DNA from: Emergencia sp. 1XD21-10
GTDB taxonomy: Bacteria > Bacillota > Clostridia > Peptostreptococcales > Anaerovoracaceae
Length of the DNA: 64,000 nucleotides
Assembly: GCF_009936045.1 (NCBI RefSeq)
Contig: NZ_QWEQ01000007.1
Span: 124,001 to 188,000 of the forward strand
Reading direction: 5' to 3'
The notes under the pieces are model-generated. The model saw only the letters and a list, made by a program, of their open reading frames with translations, was not told the DNA's origin and did not search any database. Positions 51,303-60,045 of this stretch are shown in pieces. Numbering within the stretch: position 1 is the stretch's first letter; each line of letters opens with the position of its first letter. Both the position numbers and the translations under genes were made by a program.

Positions 51303-53392
51303 TGAAAGAAAGGATACAGAGTGCGTTCACAAAAAAGAAAATTTTCCACTTTCTCAAAATGGCTCTGTTCGTGGTGGCACTTTCCCTTATCCTGCTTTCA
51401 CTTTTGGGGACGGTGGCTCATGCGACGGGGCTTGTGGACGATACCATAAACGCAGAAAATCTTTATTCCAAATATCCCCTTTCCAACTACCAGCTTGATT
51501 TTTATGTGGATAATAGCTGGTCGTGGTTGCCGTGGAACTGGCTGGACGGTATCGGGAAATCGGTACAATACGGGCTTTACTGTATCACTAATTTTGTCTG
51601 GACTATCAGTTTATATTTAAGCAATGCAACGGGCTATGTGGTGCAGGAAGCCTATAAGCTGGATTTTATTAACGATATGGCAGACAGTATCGGGAAAAGC
51701 ATACAGACCTTAGCAGGCGTAACCGAGAATGGCTTTTCTTCTACGGGCTTTTATGTGGGATTTTTACTGCTGATTATCTTAGTGGTGGGAATGTATGTTG
51801 CCTATACGGGATTGATAAAAAGAGAAACCAGCAAGGCACTTCATGCTGTTATCAACTTTGTTGTGGTGTTCATTCTGTCCGCTTCGTTTATTGCCTATGC
51901 TCCCGACTACATAAAGAAAGTCAATGATTTTTCATCAGACATCAGCACCGCTTCGCTGGACTTGGGAACAAAAATCATGCTCCCGAACTCTGACAGCGAG
52001 GGTAAGGACAGCGTAGATTGGATACGGGACAGCTTATTTTCTATTCAAGTGGAACAGCCGTGGCTACTCTTACAGTTTGGAAATTCCAATATCGAAGAAA
52101 TCGGGTCAGAACGTGTCGAAGCTCTCGTATCGGCAAGTCCAGAGGACGAGGACGGCGAAACAAGAGAGGAAGTCGTGAAAACAGAAATCGAGGACAACGA
52201 CAACAACAATCTGACGATACCGCAGGTAGTAAATCGTTTAGGTATGGTGTTCTTCCTCTTGTTCTTTAACTTAGGTATCACGATATTTGTATTTTTGCTT
52301 ACGGGAATGATGATATTTAGCCAGATACTTTTTATTATCTTTGCAATGTTTTTACCTATCAGCTTCTTACTCTCCATGATACCGAGCTATGAAAGCATGG
52401 CAAAGCAGGCAATTGTGAGGGTATTTAATACCATTATGACACGGGCAGGAATTACGCTCATTGTAACGGTGGCGTTTAGTATTTCCAGTATGTTTTACAA
52501 CATTTCCACAGACTATCCATTCTTTATGATAGCGTTCTTGCAGATAGTGTGTTTCGCTGGTATCTACATGAAGTTAGGCGACTTAATGAGTATGTTCAGC
52601 TTAAACGCTGGCGACAGTCAAAGCATAGGGCGACGTATTTTCCGCAGACCATATCTGTTAATGCGACATAGAGCTAGGCGTATGGAAAAACGGCTTGCTG
52701 GTGCTGTTACTGCTGGCGGTGTCGCTGGTGCAGTGGCTGGTGGTGCAATTTCTAGCAGAAAGTCCGCAAGAAGAAATACCGCAAAGGATAGTCGGGGCAA
52801 TACCACTTCCAGCATGGGACAGCGTGCAGGTTCAAAGGTCGGTGCAATGCTTGATACGAAAAATAAAATCAAAGACAAGGCAAACGCCGTCAAAGAGAAT
52901 ATCAAGGATATGCCGACACAGACCGCTTATGCTGTCCATTCCGCAAAAGAAAAGGCAAAGTCCAGCGTATCTGATTTCAGGCGTGGTATCGTGCAGGAAC
53001 AGAAAGAACGACAATCGAGACATTTAGAAAAGCAGGAACAGCATAAGAAAAATATCGCTGACAAACGTATGGAGCTTCAAAAGGCACAAGAAGCAAGGCA
53101 TAGAAAGACGGACGGATCAGCGACAACGGGAGCTACCCGTCCCCATGAGCGACCAGCCACAGCGACCACCGCAAAAACAAATGAGCCAGTCAAGACAAAT
53201 GCTGTGAAAGAGCGTCCGTTATCTTCGGGTGGTGCTGACGGGAAAACTCCACAGATAAACCATAGGAATGTAGAAAAGACCGTATCGCAGGAAACACGCC
53301 AGAATTACACGAAAGACCGCAGGGCAAAGGTTCAGCAGAACACAGAGAAAAATCGTAACCTCATAACGAAGAAAGGACAGAAGAAAAAATGA
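51299..53392 (+). CDS. Polytopic conjugation channel protein (Tn916 Orf15-like)
   Basis: The 697-residue protein has an N-terminal signal/span (15-40), then a membrane core with about six spans (roughly 90-110, 155-180, 190-212, 320-365, 375-425), and a long hydrophilic C-terminal third rich in Lys, Arg, Thr and Gln (KDSRGNTTSSMGQRAGSK, KEKAKSSVSDF). This is the VirB6-like channel protein of Tn916-type elements. Overlaps both neighbours by 4 bp. Confidence 0.9.
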   Translation: MMKERIQSAFTKKKIFHFLKMALFVVALSLILLSLLGTVAHATGLVDDTINAENLYSKYPLSNYQLDFYVDNSWSWLPWNWLDGIGKSVQYGLYCITNFVWTISLYLSNATGYVVQEAYKLDFINDMADSIGKSIQTLAGVTENGFSSTGFYVGFLLLIILVVGMYVAYTGLIKRETSKALHAVINFVVVFILSASFIAYAPDYIKKVNDFSSDISTASLDLGTKIMLPNSDSEGKDSVDWIRDSLFSIQVEQPWLLLQFGNSNIEEIGSERVEALVSASPEDEDGETREEVVKTEIEDNDNNNLTIPQVVNRLGMVFFLLFFNLGITIFVFLLTGMMIFSQILFIIFAMFLPISFLLSMIPSYESMAKQAIVRVFNTIMTRAGITLIVTVAFSISSMFYNISTDYPFFMIAFLQIVCFAGIYMKLGDLMSMFSLNAGDSQSIGRRIFRRPYLLMRHRARRMEKRLAGAVTAGGVAGAVAGGAISSRKSARRNTAKDSRGNTTSSMGQRAGSKVGAMLDTKNKIKDKANAVKENIKDMPTQTAYAVHSAKEKAKSSVSDFRRGIVQEQKERQSRHLEKQEQHKKNIADKRMELQKAQEARHRKTDGSATTGATRPHERPATATTAKTNEPVKTNAVKERPLSSGGADGKTPQINHRNVEKTVSQETRQNYTKDRRAKVQQNTEKNRNLITKKGQKKK

Positions 53393-54393
53393 AATTGAAA
53401 CATATCGCTCTCATTGGCAGTCTGTTTCCTATCCTCTTTTCTCTGGTGCTTTTCTTTGGTGTCTTGATTAGTGCGGACAGCGACGACGAAAACAGCAACT
53501 TTTCTTCTGGCATTACGGGTATGAATTTATCCGCAGAAGTCTTGAAACATCAGCCTATGGTGGAAAAATACGCCAAAGAATACGGTATTTCCGAGTATGT
53601 CAATGTGCTACTGGCTATCATTCAAGTAGAAAGTGGCGGTACAGCAAAAGATGTCATGCAGAGTTCGGAAAGTCTTGGTTTACCGCCTAATTCCTTAGAT
53701 ACGGAAAGCTCAATCAAGCAGGGGTGTAAATATTTTGCGTCCCTGCTTTCTTCCTGCAAAAATCAAGGTATCGACGATTTGAATGTAGCGATACAGTCCT
53801 ATAACTATGGCAGTGGTTATGTGGGATATGTGGCAGGAAAAGGAAAGAAACATAACTTTAACCTTGCAGAGAGCTTCGCTCGTGAAAAATCGGGCGGTAA
53901 AAAAGTAACCTACACCAACCCGATAGCCGTTGCGAAAAATGGTGGCTGGCGGTATGGCTATGGAAATATGTTCTATGTGGAATTAGTCAATCAGTATTTA
54001 ACTGTTCCGCAGGTATCGGGAGAACTGGCACAAAAGGTAATGAATGAAGCGTTGAAATATCAAGGCTGGAAGTATGTATATGGCGGTAGCAATCCCAACA
54101 CTTCCTTTGATTGTAGCGGACTTGTGCAATGGTGCTTTGGGAAGGCTGGTATTTCCTTACCGAGAACCGCCGACTTGCAGTATGACGCAACACAGCATAT
54201 CCCCTTATCGCAGGCAAAATCTGGTGACTTGGTATTTTTTCACTCGACTTATAACGCTGGTTCATATGTAACACACGTCGGTATCTATGTGGGAAATAAC
54301 AAGATGTATCATGCTGGCAATCCAATAGGATATGCAGACCTAAGTAGTAATTACTGGCAACAGCACTTAATCGGTGCAGGACGAGTAAAATAA
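53389..54393 (+). CDS. CwlT-like bifunctional cell-wall hydrolase (Tn916 Orf14-like)
   Basis: 334 residues. After one N-terminal span come two domains: a lysozyme-like muramidase (VNVLLAIIQVESGGTAKDVMQSSES with the catalytic Glu; SYNYGSGYVGYV) and a C-terminal NlpC/P60 peptidase (YVYGGSNPNTSFDCSGLVQW with the catalytic Cys; TYVTHVGIYVG-like His region). It opens peptidoglycan locally for the conjugation channel. Same order and overlap as in Tn916. Confidence 0.94.
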   Translation: MKLKHIALIGSLFPILFSLVLFFGVLISADSDDENSNFSSGITGMNLSAEVLKHQPMVEKYAKEYGISEYVNVLLAIIQVESGGTAKDVMQSSESLGLPPNSLDTESSIKQGCKYFASLLSSCKNQGIDDLNVAIQSYNYGSGYVGYVAGKGKKHNFNLAESFAREKSGGKKVTYTNPIAVAKNGGWRYGYGNMFYVELVNQYLTVPQVSGELAQKVMNEALKYQGWKYVYGGSNPNTSFDCSGLVQWCFGKAGISLPRTADLQYDATQHIPLSQAKSGDLVFFHSTYNAGSYVTHVGIYVGNNKMYHAGNPIGYADLSSNYWQQHLIGAGRVK

Positions 54394-54412
54394 AAGAAAG
54401 GACTTAGAAAAT

Positions 54413-55315
54413 ATGTTTAAGAAGAATAAGAAACAGACAGAGAATGTCAAAGAAAAGAAAGTGCGTACTGTGAAAGTCGGTACACATAAAAAATCTGTGA
54501 TTGCATTGTGGGTGGTGCTTATCGCAAGCGTGAGTTTTGGGGTATATAAGAATTTTACCGCTATTGATATGCACACCGTACATGAAACAGAAACCATACA
54601 GTTAAGACTTACTAATACTAACGGGATTGAAAATTTCGTAAAGAACTTTGCGAAGTCTTATTACACATGGAATAACAGTAAAGAAGCGATTGAAGCAAGG
54701 ACGCAGGCAATCAGGGGTTATCTAACAAAGGAATTGCAGGACTTGAATGTTGATACCATTAGAACCGATATACCGACCAGCTCCACGGTTACAGATGTGA
54801 TTGTATGGCATATCGAGCAGTCAGAAACAGACACTTTTTCTGCTACCTACGAAGTAGATCAGCAGATAAAAGAGGGAGAACAGACAAGCAATGTCAAGGC
54901 AACCTACATCGTAAAAGTCCATGTAGACGCTGACGGGGATATGGTAATCGTTCAGAACCCTACCCTTGCACCAGCAATCGAAAAATCAGACTATGAGCCT
55001 AAGACACCAGAAGCAGACGCAAGCGTGGACGCTGATACCGTAAATGACGCTACCGCTTTTCTGGAAACATTCTTTAAGTTGTACCCGACAGCCACAGAAA
55101 AAGAGCTTGCCTACTATGTAGCTGGAAATTTGCTTGAACCTATCGGCAAGGACTATCTTTATTCTGAATTGGTAAATCCTATCTTTACTAAGGACGGGGA
55201 CAATGTAAAAGTCAAGGTTGCCGTAAAATTCCTTGATAATCAGACAAAGGCAACGCAAGTATCGCAGTATGAGCTTGTATTGTATAAAGATAGTAACTGG
55301 AAAATCATAGGATAA
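54413..55315 (+). CDS. tcpC: TcpC-family conjugation protein (Tn916 Orf13-like)
   Basis: The 300-residue protein has a basic N-terminus, one span (about 28-46) and two tandem NTF2-like TcpC domains, with VENFAKSYYTWNNSKEAIEAR-type and TATEKELAYYVAGNLLEPIG segments. TcpC is a membrane-anchored channel component. It ends the transfer operon and is followed by a terminator. Confidence 0.9.
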   Translation: MFKKNKKQTENVKEKKVRTVKVGTHKKSVIALWVVLIASVSFGVYKNFTAIDMHTVHETETIQLRLTNTNGIENFVKNFAKSYYTWNNSKEAIEARTQAIRGYLTKELQDLNVDTIRTDIPTSSTVTDVIVWHIEQSETDTFSATYEVDQQIKEGEQTSNVKATYIVKVHVDADGDMVIVQNPTLAPAIEKSDYEPKTPEADASVDADTVNDATAFLETFFKLYPTATEKELAYYVAGNLLEPIGKDYLYSELVNPIFTKDGDNVKVKVAVKFLDNQTKATQVSQYELVLYKDSNWKIIG

Positions 55316-55320
55316 CGATT

Positions 55321-55356
55321 GAAAGCGTGCATTTCTCTATGGATTTGCACGCTTTC
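55321..55356 (+). terminator. Terminator after the transfer operon
   Basis: GAAAGCGTGCA (55321-55331) and TGCACGCTTTC (55346-55356) form a perfect 11-bp stem just after the TcpC stop. Confidence 0.8.
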
Positions 55357-55359
55357 TTA

Positions 55360-55413
55360 TTGACAATCACGTTAGAAATATAATATAATCTCAATAAAGA
55401 ACATACGTTATGT
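55360..55413 (+). promoter_or_regulatory. Promoter and operator of the tetR-CPBP cargo
   Basis: TTGACA (55360-55365) and TATAAT (55384-55389) are spaced by 18 bp. ACATA-CGT-TATGT (55401-55413) is a palindrome placed just after the start point, as expected for a TetR operator. Confidence 0.75.
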
Positions 55414-55443
55414 AACAAACGTTTTGAATGAGAGGGATTGATT

Positions 55444-56010
55444 ATGCCACCTAAAACAATAGTATCAAAAAAAGATGTATTAAAGGCTTCAGTAGAACTT
55501 ATAAAAGATGAGGGTGTAGAACAGTTAAATGCGAGAAATATCGCAAAAAGATTGAATTGTTCAACCAACCCTCTATTTAGGATTTATAGAAACATGGAAG
55601 AATTGAAAAAAGATGTCTATTTAGAAGCTGAAAAATATTATGAGAAATATTTGTTTTCACGCACATTTGAAAATGCTTCGCCATTTTTACAAATGGGATT
55701 GAATTACATCTATTTTGCAAAGGAAGAAAAAAATCTGTTTAGATTTATTTTCCTATCTGACAACATTGAAATAGACAGTTTTCACTCTGTCGCAGATATG
55801 GCTAATAGTCCAGAGATTATTTATGGAATAGCTAGTGCTACGGGTTTAGATGAATGTGCAAGCAAAGAATTGTTTTCTAATATATGGTTGCTGACACATG
55901 GAATAGCTTGCACGATTGCAACTAATCAATATCCGTTTAATGAAGATGAAATACGACATATCTTGATAAATTCATATAAAGGAAATTTAATTGTGTTGAA
56001 AGGAGAATGA
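55444..56010 (+). CDS. TetR/AcrR-family regulator
   Basis: From the ATG at 55444 (GAGAGGGA site) the protein is 188 residues. The helix-turn-helix is KKDVLKASVELIKDEG, NARNIAKRLNCSTNPLFRIYRNMEEL. The C-terminal ligand domain is helical and unassigned. It likely represses itself and the membrane protein gene, which starts 2 bp after its stop. It stands where Tn916 carries tet(M). Confidence 0.9.
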   Translation: MPPKTIVSKKDVLKASVELIKDEGVEQLNARNIAKRLNCSTNPLFRIYRNMEELKKDVYLEAEKYYEKYLFSRTFENASPFLQMGLNYIYFAKEEKNLFRFIFLSDNIEIDSFHSVADMANSPEIIYGIASATGLDECASKELFSNIWLLTHGIACTIATNQYPFNEDEIRHILINSYKGNLIVLKGE

Positions 56011-56011
56011 C

Positions 56012-56701
56012 ATGAAAAAAGATTTAACAGTGGAGCAAAAAAGATTAGAAATAGATATTTGGATTGTTGCCTTGACAACATTAGCGGGCTTTATTCTATA
56101 TATGGCTTTAAGCGATAATCTCGTACACTTTATTGATAATGATGAAATCCCTATTTTGCTACGTGCCTTAGCTACTGGCTTAGTTCAATTTTCTATCGCT
56201 GGTCTGGGAAGTTCGATTGTATGTATTGTTCGTAAGGACACATTCTCAAGAATGGGATTTAAGAAAAAAGATACTTTAAAAACGATTATTGGAACTGTTG
56301 CATTTTTTGTCCCTTATTTAATTTATCTACTTGTATCTGGACAGTTGAATGGATATATGCCACTTTCTGTTCTGGTTACTAAGGACATACTTGTTAGCGG
56401 TATTTTTAATAAAGTGGTTGGAATGTTGATTGTTGGAATTTTTTGGGGATTTTTTGAAGGATTTAATTACTATATCATTAGTAGGATAATCAATGAAAGG
56501 TATCCTAGTAAGCTTAACTTAGGGGCTATTTTATGTGCTTTAATCTGTGTCTTAATTCACCCTTTCAGCACATCATTTTGGGGAATAATTGAGATAGTTG
56601 TTAACTTTATATTTATTTATGGCATGGTAAACTGTGCTAATAAAACAAAAAATGTGTGGGGTTGTATCTTTGCCTTTTTGTTTCTTTGGAACGCCTTTTA
56701 A
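56012..56701 (+). CDS. CPBP-like polytopic membrane protein
   Basis: 229 residues with about six spans. The CPBP/Abi motif region is degenerate: WGFFEGFNYYIISRIINERYP instead of EExxxR with a second Glu, and LIHPFSTSFWGIIEIVVNF with a His and Asn. The missing first Glu makes protease activity doubtful. CPBP proteins often give bacteriocin immunity. Co-transcribed with the TetR gene. Confidence 0.65.
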   Translation: MKKDLTVEQKRLEIDIWIVALTTLAGFILYMALSDNLVHFIDNDEIPILLRALATGLVQFSIAGLGSSIVCIVRKDTFSRMGFKKKDTLKTIIGTVAFFVPYLIYLLVSGQLNGYMPLSVLVTKDILVSGIFNKVVGMLIVGIFWGFFEGFNYYIISRIINERYPSKLNLGAILCALICVLIHPFSTSFWGIIEIVVNFIFIYGMVNCANKTKNVWGCIFAFLFLWNAF

Positions 56702-56725
56702 ATTAACATGAAGGAGAGCGAAAAC

Positions 56726-56950
56726 GTGATAAAATTAAAAAAGCGAGATATTAAAAAAATCCTAAAACAAGGTGCGAAATTAAGCGGTGTTCCGCTATCG
56801 GAAATGCAGGAAAATATAGAAGCTACCATTGACGAAGCCATGAACAGCACCGACCCAGAGGTGCAGGCGAATTTTAAAAGGTATTTTGGAAACAAACGCC
56901 CTACACCAGAAGAATATATTTATAAGATTACGAAGAAAACAAAAGTTTAA
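56726..56950 (+). CDS. Small helical protein of Tn916-type cargo, unknown
   Basis: A GTG at 56726, 9 nt after AAGGAG, gives 74 residues, [22 protein letters not shown], then [20 protein letters not shown] and [14 protein letters not shown]. The basic N-terminal helix could form a DNA-binding unit, similar to short phage and mobile-element proteins. An in-frame ATG lies at 56708, but its ribosome site is poor. Function unknown. Confidence 0.7.
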   Translation: MIKLKKRDIKKILKQGAKLSGVPLSEMQENIEATIDEAMNSTDPEVQANFKRYFGNKRPTPEEYIYKITKKTKV

Positions 56951-57083
56951 TTTCTTTAATATTCATTTGTTTTGCAATTTAAAAAAGTTTTTGCTAATTT
57001 AAAAAAGTTCTTGAAATTCATTTTAATTGCCCTTACGATTACCTTATCAAGCTTGATATTCATTTTAAGAAGGAGGTAATAAT

Positions 57084-57521
57084 TTGAAAATTGAAGAATT
57101 TGAAGATATTAAGATAGCATATATGCGTAGAGTTGGTAAGTATGGTTTGGAGAATAAACACTTAATGGAAACCTTTAAAGCGTATTTAAAAGCGAAAGGT
57201 TTACTAAAAAAAGAAACCATTATACTTGGTATAGCTTTGGATAATCCTATGTACATTTCAGAAGAAAGACAACGATATGATGTAGGTATTATTATTTCTA
57301 ATAAAGAGAGTAAATATGATTTACCTGTCCGTAATATTGCTAATGGTTGCTACGCTATATTTGAGGTTGAACATACTGAGGAAAGTGTATCAGATTTTTG
57401 GAAGAATATTCAGACATTAACTGCTGATTTATCAATAGATGTTTCAAAGCCTATTATTGAACGATATGCTTTCTCAAAAATTTCATCACATTTATGTGAA
57501 TTTTGTATTCCTTTAAAATAA
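57084..57521 (+). CDS. GyrI-like small-molecule-binding domain protein
   Basis: A TTG start behind AAGGAGGTAATAAT gives 145 residues of a GyrI/AraC effector-binding type domain: DIKIAYMRRVGKYGLENK, ETIILGIALDNPMYISEE, RYDVGIIISNK and CYAIFEVEHTEESVSDFW. It has no DNA-binding region. Such proteins sequester or hydrolyse hydrophobic toxins, or modulate gyrase inhibition. Preceded by a 110-bp AT-rich gap. Confidence 0.85.
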   Translation: MKIEEFEDIKIAYMRRVGKYGLENKHLMETFKAYLKAKGLLKKETIILGIALDNPMYISEERQRYDVGIIISNKESKYDLPVRNIANGCYAIFEVEHTEESVSDFWKNIQTLTADLSIDVSKPIIERYAFSKISSHLCEFCIPLK

Positions 57522-57535
57522 AAGGTGGTGTTTCA

Positions 57536-57724
57536 ATGGAAATGCAGTCATGGGTATTATGCCCCATTTGCAATAATAAGACAAGAACTAAAGTGCGAAA
57601 AGATACGGAACTGGTAAATTTCCCTTTGTTCTGTCCAAAGTGTAAGACGGAAACTTTAATCAATATAGAACATGGAAGAGTAACTATTATCAAAGAGCCA
57701 GACGCTAAGACGCAGAGCCGATAA
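57536..57724 (+). CDS. Cys-rich KTR zinc-ribbon protein
   Basis: From the ATG at 57536 (AAAGGTGGTG) the protein is 62 residues with two CxxC motifs, LCPICNNKTRTKVRKDTE and FCPKCKTETLI, forming a zinc ribbon of the Cys_rich_KTR family, common in Tn916-related elements. The start in the annotated longer frame at 57503 is less likely. Confidence 0.85.
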   Translation: MEMQSWVLCPICNNKTRTKVRKDTELVNFPLFCPKCKTETLINIEHGRVTIIKEPDAKTQSR

Positions 57725-57796
57725 TTTGTAGGTTATTGTAACTTATAGATTGTCGGCTCTTATTTGTTACCTGCGGAGCAGATCAGCAAATAAGAG
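57714..57796 (+). terminator. Terminator with competing hairpin after the KTR gene
   Basis: AGAGCCGA (57714-57721) and TCGGCTCT (57753-57760) form a stem followed by TATTT. Its right arm also belongs to CTCTTATTTG (57757-57766) pairing with CAAATAAGAG (57787-57796), so the two cannot both form. Confidence 0.55.
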
Positions 57797-57831
57797 TGTC
57801 TAAGCTATGAAAAAATAAAACAAAAAGCTGA

Positions 57832-58191
57832 TTACTTCTTGCTCTCTCTGCTGTTTAAGATACCATCAATCGTACCTTGAATAATTTTTAATTCGTTATC
57901 ACTCAATAAATCAAGTGAAGTTTCTATCTGACGATGAACTGTACTTTTTTCAACTTTCTCTGCTGGATAGAAATATTCATCAACTGATATATTGAACATG
58001 GTAACTAAATCATGGAATAATTGAAAACTTGGGTGCGACCCGATATTTTCAATATCTGCGATATGGCGTTCCCCATAGAATACCTTATCGCCTAAATCAT
58101 TACGAAAAAGTCCTGCTCCCTCACGGGCTTCTCTGATTGCCAGCCCTAGCGGTTTGAAATCAAAAGTATGTGTTTCTTTTGTTTTTCTCAT
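57832..58191 (-). CDS. XRE-family regulator (Tn916 Orf9-like)
   Basis: 119 residues on the minus strand. Helix-turn-helix GLAIREAREGAGLFRNDLGDK then YGERHIADIENIGSHPSF; C-terminal helical dimer region. In Tn916 Orf9 represses the switch that leads to Orf7, Orf8, Xis and Int expression. The gene lies opposite to that module and its start faces the palindrome at 58204. Confidence 0.9.
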   Translation of the reverse strand: MRKTKETHTFDFKPLGLAIREAREGAGLFRNDLGDKVFYGERHIADIENIGSHPSFQLFHDLVTMFNISVDEYFYPAEKVEKSTVHRQIETSLDLLSDNELKIIQGTIDGILNSRESKK

Positions 58192-58717
58192 TTTAAATCA
58201 CCTATCATGAGTTTATACTTCATGATGTATATTTAGAATGTGTTAAAATTGCATATAGTATGCAGTAATAATTCAAAAGCTGTTATCGTGTGCGGTAAAT
58301 AAAAAAAACCGTTCCTAGATAATATACTTTTGTGTGTCTTGAAAAATAACGGGGCGGTTTTGGATATGACCAGAACTGTCCTTTTTCATTGGAAGTATAA
58401 AAGGTATGGCTCTGGTTAAAGGGGGCTTATACCATGATTGCATACGAAAGAATGTTCTGTCGTTCCCAACTGGATAAATATTTTACTCTAGTATTACAAT
58501 CATCATACCCTTTGCTAGAATTAAAATTTCATATCAATAGAATTTATAAAACAGTCTGTTTGTGTAGTTACATTCAAATGGGCTGTTTTTGCTTTATTAA
58601 AAAGTTTTTTCAACTTTTTTGTAAATTTAGTCAGCAAATCACACCTTTCATTCCCTATATGGTGCGGAAAGAGGGATAAATGCTTTTCATGTCATAACGG
58701 GAAAGGGGGTGAGATTG
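58192..58717. promoter_or_regulatory. Control region between Orf9 and Orf7
   Basis: A perfect-arm palindrome ATCATGA-(9)-TCATGAT at 58204-58226 lies 13 bp before the Orf9 start and is a likely operator. Then AAAACCGTTCC with GGGGCGGTTTT (58306-58363) and AAAACAGTC with GGGCTGTTTT (58549-58590) form terminator-like hairpins ahead of Orf7, suited to attenuation. An open frame at 58434-58679 (81 aa, with AAGGGGGCTTATACC before its ATG) overlaps the second hairpin and is not convincing; its first 42 codons may be a leader. Confidence 0.55.
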
Positions 58718-59137
58718 ATGAAACCGTCTGACTTCCAAAAAACTGTTCAATGCCGTTTTGAAAGTTGTTTGAAGAAAGTTGTCCGTCATGTTGTAAAGGA
58801 CTACCAGCAGGGATTGAAACGACGAATAGATAAAGAAATTCCATTCTGTGAACTTCCAGAAATCGTTGTTGAAAAACTGGCTGTCTGGGACGAATACGAA
58901 ACAGACTATACGATTTTTAATGTATGCGGTAATGATATTCGTGTTTATGATGATGAGTTGGCAGAAGCATTGAAGAAACTTCCAGAAAGAAAACGAGATA
59001 ACGTTTTAATGTACTATTTCTTGGGATTAAGCGACACAAAGATAGCAGACATCTTAAACATTACAAGAAGTGGAGCATTTAGAAGTAGATACCATGCTTT
59101 AGAAGCTCTGAAAAAATCACTCAAGGAGGAAAAGTAG
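58718..59137 (+). CDS. Sigma-factor-like regulator (Tn916 Orf7-like)
   Basis: The likely start is the ATG at 58718 (140 residues; a GTG 9 nt before it would add three). The C-terminal helix-turn-helix is LKKLPERKRDNVLMYYFLGLS then TKIADILNITRSGAFRSR, as in sigma region 4. In Tn916 Orf7 and Orf8 activate their own promoter and so lead to excision and transfer. AAAGGGGG lies upstream. Confidence 0.9.
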   Translation: MKPSDFQKTVQCRFESCLKKVVRHVVKDYQQGLKRRIDKEIPFCELPEIVVEKLAVWDEYETDYTIFNVCGNDIRVYDDELAEALKKLPERKRDNVLMYYFLGLSDTKIADILNITRSGAFRSRYHALEALKKSLKEEK

Positions 59138-59140
59138 AAA

Positions 59141-59389
59141 ATGAAGCAGACTTTTAAGAAACCGTCCTACTATTTGCTTTCGCAGGCTATGGACGGGGAC
59201 GAAAAAGCGATTGAAAAGATACTGGCATTTTATGACCCATACATATCAAAGTGCTGTCTGCGTCCTCTCTATGATGAATATGGAAATGTCTATATTGTTG
59301 TAGATATGGAATTGAAAGGACTTATCAGAGAAGCACTTATCAAAATGATTTTAGGGTTTGATATTGCCTTAGAAATCGAAGAAGAATAA
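59141..59389 (+). CDS. HTH_16-type regulator (Tn916 Orf8-like)
   Basis: 82 residues with the pattern KPSYYLLSQAMDGDEKAIEK then AFYDPYISKCCLRPLYDEYG and LKGLIREALIKMILGF, a sigma region 2-like module. It acts with Orf7 in Tn916. AAGGAGGAAAAG precedes the ATG, 4 bp after the Orf7 stop. Confidence 0.9.
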   Translation: MKQTFKKPSYYLLSQAMDGDEKAIEKILAFYDPYISKCCLRPLYDEYGNVYIVVDMELKGLIREALIKMILGFDIALEIEEE

Positions 59390-59764
59390 CAAGCAGTAAC
59401 CGCAGAGCATGATTTATTCAATCCCCTCTTTCCTGCTCTGCCACCTGCTTTTACATGAAAGCAACACGCTTTCGCCACAGCTCTTTGACAACTGAATAAA
59501 GCAGACAGATACGTTTGTGAGATAGCGAGCCACGGGGACTGTACGCCACGACCTTTCCAAAAGAAAGCGAGCGACCCACGCAGTGATCCGAGAGCGACTG
59601 TTGGAAAAGTCGCTTTGCCACGACCTATCCTCACAGAATAATGATACGTCCGCATGGTGCGGTTTTGCCCACAAGAATGGGAATAGTTGAGATACTAACG
59701 GAGCTTTCCAAAGCCGTCTGCCTGCTTGCAAAAAATGACACACAGTAAAGGGGGTGCATAGATT
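59390..59764. other. Gap between Orf8 and Xis
   Basis: No gene. The strings CGCCACGACCTTTCCAAAAG (59543) and TTGCCACGACCTATCC (59617) are related direct repeats flanking TTGGAAAAGTCGCTT, which is complementary in part to the first. This may be a structured leader that couples Orf7/8 to Xis-Int. It corresponds in position to the Tn916 region between orf8 and xis. Confidence 0.4.
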
Positions 59765-59968
59765 ATGAACAATACTGATGTGCCTATCTGGGAAAAATAT
59801 ACGCTGACGATAGAAGAAGCGTCCAAATACTTCCGTATTGGCGAAAAGAAGTTGCGTAAATTAGCCGAAGAAAATCTTGACGCTGGCTGGGTTATCGTGA
59901 ACGGTAATCGTATTCAGATTAAGCGAAAACAATTTGAAAAAATCATAGATACATTGGACGAAATCTAA
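59765..59968 (+). CDS. xis: Excisionase (Xis) of Tn916 type
   Basis: 67 residues: [40 protein letters not shown], then [20 protein letters not shown]. This is a winged helix of the Tn916 Xis family that directs excision with Int. AAAGGGGG lies before the ATG; its stop is 77 bp before the Int start. Confidence 0.94.
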   Translation: MNNTDVPIWEKYTLTIEEASKYFRIGEKKLRKLAEENLDAGWVIVNGNRIQIKRKQFEKIIDTLDEI

Positions 59969-60045
59969 TGTCATTGAGCCGTAAATATGGTATAGTAAAT
60001 GTAGCGTATCACGGCTCATTCCATGACGGAAAGGAGCTTTACACT

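Noticed and set aside
58434-58679. 81-codon open frame in the Orf9-Orf7 gap
   Set aside because: It has a possible ribosome site, but the second half is low-complexity hydrophobic and runs through a terminator-like hairpin; kept only as a possible leader.
55321-59140. tet(M) or another resistance gene at the usual Tn916 position
   Set aside because: No ribosomal-protection GTPase motifs occur in any frame here; only the cargo described was found.
59290-59743. Minus-strand frames between Orf8 and Xis
   Set aside because: They overlap Orf8 and repeat-rich leader DNA and resemble no protein.
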